Both the position numbers and the translations under genes were made by a program. Under the pieces are notes generated by a model. The model saw only the letters and a program-made list of their open reading frames with translations. It was not told the origin of the DNA and searched no databases. 11,572 nucleotides of DNA from assembly GCA_964011275.1 (NCBI GenBank), contig CAXGOB010000111.1, positions 1-11,572 of the forward strand. Reading direction: 5' to 3'. Shown piece after piece: positions 6,754-11,572 of the stretch; position 1 is the stretch's first letter; every line of letters starts with the position of its first letter. The DNA is from UBA7328 sp002471345 (lineage in GTDB: Bacteria; Bacteroidota; Bacteroidia; Chitinophagales; Saprospiraceae).

Positions 6754-8097
6754 TTATTTATTTTTCATTTCGAAGGAATCCAAAAATCCCGTATGGAAAT
6801 CTCCTTTCCTGAATTTTTCATTTTTCATGAGTTGCTGATGAAATGGGATAGTAGTCTTTATCCCTTCAATGATAAATTCATCAAGAGCTCTTTCCATTTT
6901 AGTAATGCACTCTTCTCTTGTCTCTGCTTTGCAAATCAATTTTGCAATCATCGAATCGTAAAATGGTGGCACACTATATCCTGCATACACATGTGTATCT
7001 ACCCTTACTCCATGACCTTTGGCAGAATGAAATGAGGTTATATTTCCAGGGTTTGGCCTAAAGTCATTGTAAACATCCTCTGCATTTATACGGCACTCCA
7101 TACAGTGCAACTTAGGAAGATAATTCTTACCATTAAGTTTCTCTCCAGCAGCAACTTTAATTTGCTCTTTGATTAGATCTCTATCTATAACTTCCTCTGT
7201 TACAGGGTGTTCTACTTGTATTCTAGTATTCATTTCCATGAAGTAGAAATTTCTATGCTTATCCACAAGAAACTCTACCGTCCCTACTCCTTCATAATTT
7301 ATAGCCATTCCAGCAGCTATTGCAGCCTCTCCCATTTTGGTTCTCAGCGCCTTAGTCATAAAAGGTGATGGACACTCCTCTACTAGCTTTTGATGTCTTC
7401 TTTGAATACTACAGTCCCTCTCAGAAAGATGAATTACATTTCCATGTTGATCACCTATTATTTGAATCTCGATGTGTCGTGGCTCCTCTATGAATTTCTC
7501 CATATACATGCCATCATTTCCAAATGAAGCTTTGGCTTCTATTTTGGCATTATCCCAATTCTCTTGAAATTCATCATCATTCCAAATCACTCTCATTCCT
7601 TTTCCTCCTCCACCTGCAGTAGCCTTAATAATCACAGGATAACCAATTCCTTTTGCTAACTTTTTACCTTCATCAGCACTTTTAAGAAGGCCTCCTGATC
7701 CTGGAATACAAGGCACCCCAGCTGCGATCATAGTTTCCTTCGCGGTGATTTTGTCACCCATTCTATTGATCATTTCAGGTGTTGGACCTATGAATTTTAT
7801 ACCATACTCCGTACAAACTTCAGCAAAGTCTGCATTCTCAGCTAAAAATCCGTATCCGGGATGAATTGCATCGGCATTTGTAATTTCTACAGCAGCCATG
7901 AGACGGGGTACATTAAGGTAGGACTCAGTAGAACTTGGGGGCCCAATACATACCGCTTCATCTGCAAATTTTACATGAAGAGAATCTCTATCAGCAGTAC
8001 TATATACCGCTACCGTTTTAATCTTCATCTCTTTGCATGTTCTGATAACACGAAGAGCTATTTCGCCTCTATTGGCAATAAGTAGTTTTTTAAACAT
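6754..8097 (-). CDS. accC: Acetyl-CoA carboxylase, biotin carboxylase subunit
   Basis: AccC uses ATP and bicarbonate to carboxylate the biotin carried by AccB, the first half-reaction of malonyl-CoA formation. The 447-residue length is near that of the E. coli enzyme (449). It has an N-terminal preATP-grasp domain (FKKLLIANRGEIALR), HPGYGFLAEN, the ATP-binding lysine K158 before the glycine loop AGGGGKGM (161-168), the HLSERDCSIQRRHQK strand, and the catalytic stretch FMEMNTRIQVEHPVTE with E288, N290, R292, Q294 and E296 aligned to the E. coli numbering. It follows accB after 26 nt and precedes the ABC exporter. The carboxyltransferase genes accA/accD are not in this window. Confidence 0.97.
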   Translation of the reverse strand: MFKKLLIANRGEIALRVIRTCKEMKIKTVAVYSTADRDSLHVKFADEAVCIGPPSSTESYLNVPRLMAAVEITNADAIHPGYGFLAENADFAEVCTEYGIKFIGPTPEMINRMGDKITAKETMIAAGVPCIPGSGGLLKSADEGKKLAKGIGYPVIIKATAGGGGKGMRVIWNDDEFQENWDNAKIEAKASFGNDGMYMEKFIEEPRHIEIQIIGDQHGNVIHLSERDCSIQRRHQKLVEECPSPFMTKALRTKMGEAAIAAGMAINYEGVGTVEFLVDKHRNFYFMEMNTRIQVEHPVTEEVIDRDLIKEQIKVAAGEKLNGKNYLPKLHCMECRINAEDVYNDFRPNPGNITSFHSAKGHGVRVDTHVYAGYSVPPFYDSMIAKLICKAETREECITKMERALDEFIIEGIKTTIPFHQQLMKNEKFRKGDFHTGFLDSFEMKNK

Positions 8098-8123
8098 TTC
8101 TCAGATTAGTTTGAAAAAAGAAT

Positions 8124-8606
8124 CTATACTTCTACTAAGAAAAGTGGTTGGTCATATTCTACAGGTGTGGCATCATCCACAAGGACTTTGACAATCTTAC
8201 CTGCTATTTCACTTTCTATTTCATTAAAAAGCTTCATGGCCTCTACAATACATACTACACTACCTTCTTCAATAGAATCTCCAACTTTTACAAACACGTC
8301 CTTGTCGGGACCAGGTGATCTATAAAAAGTACCTACTATAGGAGACTTCACCTCCAACAAATTTGCATTGGATGAAACACCACCAGAGTCCTCTGCCGCA
8401 TTATCAGTGGATTGAGCAGGTGCTGAAGTTTGAACAGGAACAGCTGCCACAGGTGCAGCAGTAGGAAGGGCCGGTGCGGCTCTCACTTTACCTGTAAATT
8501 TGTCCGTTTTGATCTTTAACTCAAAATCGTCTTTCTTATAGATGAATTCTGCCAGGTTAGATTCCTTAAGCAGGCCAACAAGTTCTTTTATTTCCTTAAA
8601 ATTCAT
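8124..8606 (-). CDS. accB: Acetyl-CoA carboxylase, biotin carboxyl carrier protein
   Basis: AccB (160 residues) carries biotin between the carboxylase AccC and the carboxyltransferase. The N-terminal part (1-40, MNFKEIKELVGLLKES...FELKIK) matches the family's start. An Ala/Pro/Val-rich flexible linker follows (about 43-75), then the biotinyl domain from about 84 (LLEVKSPIVGTFYRSPGPD). The biotinylated lysine is K125 in VEAMKLFNEI, where the common M after KL is F. The gene lies 13 nt after efp and 26 nt before accC, so all three are probably on one transcript. Confidence 0.96.
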   Translation of the reverse strand: MNFKEIKELVGLLKESNLAEFIYKKDDFELKIKTDKFTGKVRAAPALPTAAPVAAVPVQTSAPAQSTDNAAEDSGGVSSNANLLEVKSPIVGTFYRSPGPDKDVFVKVGDSIEEGSVVCIVEAMKLFNEIESEIAGKIVKVLVDDATPVEYDQPLFLVEV

Positions 8607-8619
8607 AGTGGTTTTGTTT

Positions 8620-9186
8620 TTAGGATTTTACTCTTTCCATGTAACTTCCTGTAGCAGTGTCTATCTTAATTTTGTCTCCTTCATTTATGAATAAGGGTAC
8701 TCTTACCTCAGCTCCGGTTTCTATTGTTGCCGGTTTTGTAGCATTGGTAGCAGTATCACCTCTTATACCTGGTTCTGTATATGTGATTTCCATTTCAACA
8801 AACTGAGGCATATCCATTGTAAGTGGCAAATCCTTAGACGAATCAAATAAAACATCTACTTCAGCGCCCTCTTTCAACAATCCAGGATTATCTATTAATT
8901 TCTCTTCTAACATCACTTGCTCATAAGTCTCATTTTCCATAAAATGATAACCCGAATCGTCCTTATATAAAAATTGAAATTTCTTTCTTTCTACTCTTAC
9001 TATATCGATTTTATGACTAGAAGGCCATGTGTTATCCACAACTTTCCCAGATGTAAGGCTCTTCAGCTTAGTTCTCACAAATGCTGGGCCTTTACCAGGC
9101 TTCACATGTAAAAACTCAACAACTTTCCACACGTCATTACTAAAATTAAGACAAAGGCCATTTTTTATTTCAGAAGTATTTGCCAT
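8620..9186 (-). CDS. efp: Translation elongation factor P
   Basis: EF-P binds the ribosome between the P and E sites and relieves stalling at consecutive prolines. The 188-residue product has the standard length and three domains: an N-terminal KOW-like domain with the tip loop HVKPGKGPAFVRTK, where K32 is the position that is modified in many bacteria; the central OB domain (VRVERKKFQFLYKDDSGYHFMENETYEQV); and the C-terminal OB domain ending in the family signature GDKIKIDTATGSYMERV. The modifying enzyme cannot be inferred here. Its location between fabH and accB matches the gene order recurrent in Bacteroidota. A 114-nt gap on its 5' side carries a promoter-like box, so it may be transcribed separately from fabH. 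Confidence 0.97.
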   Translation of the reverse strand: MANTSEIKNGLCLNFSNDVWKVVEFLHVKPGKGPAFVRTKLKSLTSGKVVDNTWPSSHKIDIVRVERKKFQFLYKDDSGYHFMENETYEQVMLEEKLIDNPGLLKEGAEVDVLFDSSKDLPLTMDMPQFVEMEITYTEPGIRGDTATNATKPATIETGAEVRVPLFINEGDKIKIDTATGSYMERVKS

Positions 9187-9228
9187 TCTCTACTATAGAT
9201 TTTCTTTGAATAATAAAATTATGGTTTG

Positions 9229-9236
9229 CAAAAATA
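9229..9236 (-). promoter_or_regulatory. Bacteroidota-type -7 box (TATTTTTG) upstream of efp
   Basis: The - strand reads TATTTTTG, an exact TAnnTTTG match, 42 nt before the efp start in the 114-nt fabH-efp gap. It would give a short leader for an efp-accB-accC transcript independent of fabH. A clear -33 TTG at about 20 nt upstream is not seen. Confidence 0.45.
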
Positions 9237-9300
9237 GGCTAAAGATGCCATTTGTAAACATTGGAAGGGATAAACTAAGTTCCACTTCAAATAATATGTA

Positions 9301-10287
9301 TTAATAGGCCCATGTGAGGTAAGAAGCCCCCCATGTAAATCCACCTCCAAAAGCCGTTAATATAATTTTATCGCCTTTCTTAAGTCGAGATTCATAATCC
9401 CAGAGACAAAGAGGTAATGTTCCTGCTGTAGTATTCCCATATTTCTGAATATTCATCATCACTTTTTCTTTGGGAAAATCTAGCATCTTACCTACAGTAT
9501 CAATAATTCTGACATTTGCCTGATGAGGTACCAACCAATCCACGTCTTCCACGCTTAAGTCATTCATTTTCATTACTTTATTCACTGCATCTGTCATTCC
9601 TGAAACAGCCGCTTTGAATACTACTCTTCCATTCTGTCTCACGTAATGTTCCTTATTGTCTATAGTTTCATAGGATGCAGGCTTGGCAGATCCTCCTGCG
9701 ACCATAAATAAATGCTCCTGTCCACTCCCATCACTTCTCATAAATGAATTGTGATATCCATGTTCCTCATCTGCTTCCAAAAGAACAGCCCCAGCTCCAT
9801 CACCAAAAATGATACAGGTAGACCGGTCCTCATAATCTATTATAGAGGACATTTTATCCGCACCGACAATGACAACTTTTTTATGAAGTTCAGATTCGAT
9901 AAATTTTGCTCCAGTGGTCAAGGCATAAAGGAAACCAGAACATGCAGCAGTAAGATCAAATGTGAATGCATTTTTCATTCCTGATTTATATGCAATAATA
10001 TTAGCTGTATCAGGGAAGAGAACATCGGGAGTCACAGTCGCACAAATCAGCAGATCGACCTCTTCAGGATTGCATCCAGATTTTTCTAATAAGTCTTTCA
10101 CTGCATTAACACCCAGAATAGATGTACCCTTATTCTCTCCTTTTAAAATTCTTCGTTCTTCAATACCAGTACGAGACCTAATCCATTCATCATTAGTGTC
10201 GACCATTTTTTCTAGATCGAAATTACTTAGCACATCAGGTGGGATATATCCTCCTACTCCTTTAATAGCCGCCTTAATCTTGGACAT
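9301..10287 (-). CDS. fabH: Beta-ketoacyl-ACP synthase III
   Basis: FabH condenses an acyl-CoA primer with malonyl-ACP to start type II fatty acid synthesis. The ATG at 10287 (MSKIKAAIKGVGGYIP) is chosen because family members begin here; an in-frame ATG at 10320 would add 11 residues with no counterpart. The 328-residue product has the thiolase fold with the full Cys-His-Asn triad: C116 in LTAACSGFL, H255 in VPHQANVR, and N285 in YGNTTAGT. DTNDEWIRSRTGI near the N-terminus and the C-terminal AFGGGFTWGA are also typical. In many relatives plsX and rpmF stand upstream; here a divergent thioredoxin gene is found instead. Substrate chain preference (straight or branched) cannot be read from the sequence. 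Confidence 0.96.
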   Translation of the reverse strand: MSKIKAAIKGVGGYIPPDVLSNFDLEKMVDTNDEWIRSRTGIEERRILKGENKGTSILGVNAVKDLLEKSGCNPEEVDLLICATVTPDVLFPDTANIIAYKSGMKNAFTFDLTAACSGFLYALTTGAKFIESELHKKVVIVGADKMSSIIDYEDRSTCIIFGDGAGAVLLEADEEHGYHNSFMRSDGSGQEHLFMVAGGSAKPASYETIDNKEHYVRQNGRVVFKAAVSGMTDAVNKVMKMNDLSVEDVDWLVPHQANVRIIDTVGKMLDFPKEKVMMNIQKYGNTTAGTLPLCLWDYESRLKKGDKIILTAFGGGFTWGASYLTWAY

Positions 10288-10403
10288 ATATACATTTTCA
10301 ATTCGGGCCACAAGGTACATAATTGAGAATTAAGGATTAACCAATTTTGATCAAAGTATATGCATTTTTTAAAAAGCACAACTTATTATCATTTAATACC
10401 TAC

Positions 10404-10414
10404 TGATTATCAGC
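10404..10414. promoter_or_regulatory. 11-bp palindrome CTGATTATCAG (copy 2)
   Basis: This is the same perfect palindrome as at 2103-2113, here 117 nt before the fabH start. Both copies are intergenic and upstream of a gene. Only the 11-mer itself is shared; the flanks differ. Confidence 0.4.
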
Positions 10415-10447
10415 CAGTTACAACATATTTTGCTTCATATTAAACAA

Positions 10448-10462
10448 ATTCGTAATACGAAT
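10448..10462. promoter_or_regulatory. 15-bp perfect palindrome ATTCGTA-A-TACGAAT, candidate operator
   Basis: Two 7-bp arms invert exactly around one central A. It lies about 85 nt before the thioredoxin-SPOR start and 160 nt before fabH. Length, symmetry and position fit the operator of a dimeric regulator; which family is unknown. Confidence 0.45.
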
Positions 10463-10543
10463 GACCTATTGGTACAGTGCTTGCCAAATAACATATGAGA
10501 ACATTACTTAATGTGATGTTATCATTAAAAATAAAAACCTGAG

Positions 10544-11272
10544 ATGAGATATTTAATGCTTTCACTATGCATTGGCTTGTCCATAACCCTCTTAGGGTCA
10601 GTGGATAAATACGAGCCAAGCTACTATCAAGGAGATTTAGAATCGGCGAAAGCTTTGGCCAAAAGTCAAAATAAATTTGTCTTCGTCAAGTTTTATGCTG
10701 ATTGGTGTGTTCCGTGCAAATGGATGGATGAAACCACATATAGTGATCCCACTGTTGTTGGCAAAATCAATTCTAATTTTGTGCCATTGAAGGTAAATAT
10801 TGACGATTTTGATGGCTTTGCCCTAAGACAGAGGCTGGGAATTTCAGTCCTTCCTACAGTAGTCATATATGATCCTCAAGGTAAAATGGTAAAAAGAATA
10901 GAGGAAACATTACCTCCTAGCAAAATGATAACATCCTTAGATCAAGTGGTATCCAATAATGGTGGAAATGTAAAAAGATCAATTAATCAATCTCCGAGAC
11001 AACAGAATTATAAGGTATCAACACCTAAAGCAACCTACTCGAAAAAGAGCTACAAGTTGCAATTAGGAGTTTTCGAAGGATTTGAAAACACAATGGCTTT
11101 TTTAGACAGGATAAAAGAGAAAGTAGATCAACAAGCAATGGTTTTACATGATTACAAAGAAGGAAAAACCATGTATAAAGTTCTAATTGGTAGATATAAA
11201 ACCCACCAAGAAGCAAGTGATGCGAGGCAAAAATTACAATCACTTCACGGATTAGATTCCGTGGTTTATTGA
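10544..11272 (+). CDS. Periplasmic thioredoxin-fold protein fused to a C-terminal SPOR domain
   Basis: A 242-residue protein with an N-terminal signal or anchor segment (residues 2-19, no lipobox cysteine at the end), a thioredoxin-like domain at about 27-137, a Ser/Asn/Lys-rich linker (about 138-166), and a SPOR domain at about 168-242. The thioredoxin part has FVKFYADWCVPCKWM with redox pair C55/C58 and the cis-proline P104 in VLPTVVIYD, and resembles the thioredoxin_7/DsbD C-terminal type. The SPOR part shows YKLQLGVFEGFENTMAFLDRI, then YKVLIGRYKTHQEASDARQKL, the usual two halves; SPOR domains bind glycan strands stripped of peptides, typically at division sites. I infer a reductase or disulfide-handling protein held at peptidoglycan in the periplasm. 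It is a single-gene unit followed by a strong terminator. Confidence 0.88.
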   Translation: MRYLMLSLCIGLSITLLGSVDKYEPSYYQGDLESAKALAKSQNKFVFVKFYADWCVPCKWMDETTYSDPTVVGKINSNFVPLKVNIDDFDGFALRQRLGISVLPTVVIYDPQGKMVKRIEETLPPSKMITSLDQVVSNNGGNVKRSINQSPRQQNYKVSTPKATYSKKSYKLQLGVFEGFENTMAFLDRIKEKVDQQAMVLHDYKEGKTMYKVLIGRYKTHQEASDARQKLQSLHGLDSVVY

Positions 11273-11323
11273 GCACCCTAATTATAGGCATATAATAGTC
11301 AACAAAACAGCAATAAGCTCAAA

Positions 11324-11366
11324 ACACCACTCGTTAATGATAAATCATTGGCAGTGGTGTTTTTTT
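11324..11366 (+). terminator. Strong intrinsic terminator after the thioredoxin-SPOR gene
   Basis: ACACCACT (11324-11331) pairs with AGTGGTGT (11353-11360), and inside it AATGAT (11336-11341) pairs with ATCATT (11344-11349), giving a two-tier hairpin. A T-run follows (11360-11366) and an A-run precedes, so it could work on both strands, though no gene ends against it on the - strand. Confidence 0.88.
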
Positions 11367-11399
11367 ATTTACTAAAAACTGATTTGAGTCAGACGTTTT

Positions 11400-11572
11400 A
11401 TGGCGAGTGTTCGGAAATTTAGGGGTGTATTATATTTTTCTTTTTTAACTTTCTTTTTCTCTTTTACATCTCTCCTATCGCAAGGCGATCCAGTAGAGAT
11501 CACTGGTGAATCAGTATCAGGAGAACCTGGTCAAATAGTTTGTGTCAATTTTACTGTTAACAATTTTGATTC
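11400..11572 (+). CDS. 5' end of a secreted protein with a cohesin-like start (partial)
   Basis: The ATG at 11400 opens a frame that runs off the window after 57 codons. Residues 1-29 form a signal peptide: basic MASVRKFRG, a long Phe/Leu core (VLYFSFLTFFFSFTSLL), and a likely cleavage near LSQ-GD. The mature start, DPVEITGESVSGEPGQIVCVNFTVNNFD, resembles the first strands of the cohesin-like domains in large Bacteroidota surface proteins ('...G..V.V.V.V.NF..I'). Such proteins often end in a T9SS sorting domain, but the end is not visible. It starts 34 nt after the preceding terminator, so its promoter must lie in or close to that short stretch (11367-11399). The family assignment rests on about 25 residues. 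Confidence 0.7.
   Translation, partial: MASVRKFRGVLYFSFLTFFFSFTSLLSQGDPVEITGESVSGEPGQIVCVNFTVNNFD

Larger units (their letters stand above)
10288..10543. promoter_or_regulatory. Divergent intergenic region between fabH and the thioredoxin-SPOR gene
   Basis: This AT-rich 256-nt region must hold the promoters of both flanking genes. On the - strand TATACTTTG (about 10351-10359) is one base off the spacing of the -7 consensus and could serve fabH. On the + strand ATATTTTG near 10426-10433 is a similar near-match for the thioredoxin gene. Four perfect short palindromes are present: TTTGATCAAA (10346-10355), CTGATTATCAG (10404-10414), ATTCGTAATACGAAT (10448-10462) and ACATTACTTAATGT (10501-10514). 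No small RNA or riboswitch fold was recognised. Confidence 0.5.

Noticed and set aside
10288..10320. ATG at 10320 as the fabH start
   Set aside because: The extra 11 residues have no counterpart in FabH, and MSKI at 10287 matches the usual beginning.
9962..10333. 123-codon + strand ORF opposite fabH
   Set aside because: It mirrors the fabH coding frame, which has a full catalytic triad; no domain is seen in the antisense product.
1..11572. CRISPR array, insertion sequence or toxin-antitoxin pair
   Set aside because: No regularly spaced repeats, transposase motifs or terminal inverted repeats were seen, and the two small ORFs at 1613-2059 show no toxin or antitoxin features.

Overview
The window looks like a chromosomal segment of a Bacteroidota bacterium, probably of the Cytophagales/Flammeovirga type. 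The evidence is a secreted protein with a C-terminal type IX secretion (T9SS) sorting domain, a fabH-efp-accB-accC cluster of the kind seen in that phylum, promoter-like TAnnTTTG boxes, AT-rich intergenic DNA without Shine-Dalgarno sequences, and the start of a secreted protein resembling the cohesin-like repeats of Bacteroidota surface proteins. No species can be named from the sequence alone.

Region 1 (1-2126) differs in character from the rest. It holds the 3' end of a probable winged-helix replication protein, joined by a 4-nt ATGA overlap to a DnaB-type replicative helicase, then two small ORFs, one of them a helix-turn-helix protein resembling excisionase/MerR-type DNA binders. Its + strand is G-rich, with many CTG, GTG, ATA and AGG codons. 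I read it as the end of a prophage or other integrated element that stops at a tRNA-Arg(TCG) gene (2127-2200). No integrase or second att site is in view, so the mobile origin is an inference.

Region 2 (2127-4947) has the tRNA with its own terminator, then purN (purine synthesis, + strand). PurN converges on and overlaps by 44 nt a PLP enzyme of the ACC deaminase/D-cysteine desulfhydrase family on the - strand. The PLP gene shares a TAATG stop/start junction with an upstream gene for a T9SS-sorted protein of unknown function.

Region 3 (4948-10287, all - strand) reads fabH, efp, accB, accC, then an MsbA-like ABC exporter. FabH starts fatty acid synthesis from the malonyl units that acetyl-CoA carboxylase (AccB carrier, AccC biotin carboxylase) helps make. 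EF-P rescues translation at polyproline stretches. A 114-nt gap with a good promoter-like box separates fabH from efp. The exporter follows accC after 18 nt and may be transcribed with it.

Region 4 (10288-11572) is a divergent intergenic region with four short palindromes, then a periplasmic thioredoxin-SPOR fusion with a strong terminator, then the 5' end of a secreted cohesin-like protein cut by the window edge. No complete novel multi-gene system (defence, biosynthetic cluster, CRISPR) is visible. The most interesting items are the thioredoxin-SPOR fusion, the replication module abutting the tRNA, the intergenic palindromes, and the unassigned T9SS/PLP gene pair.
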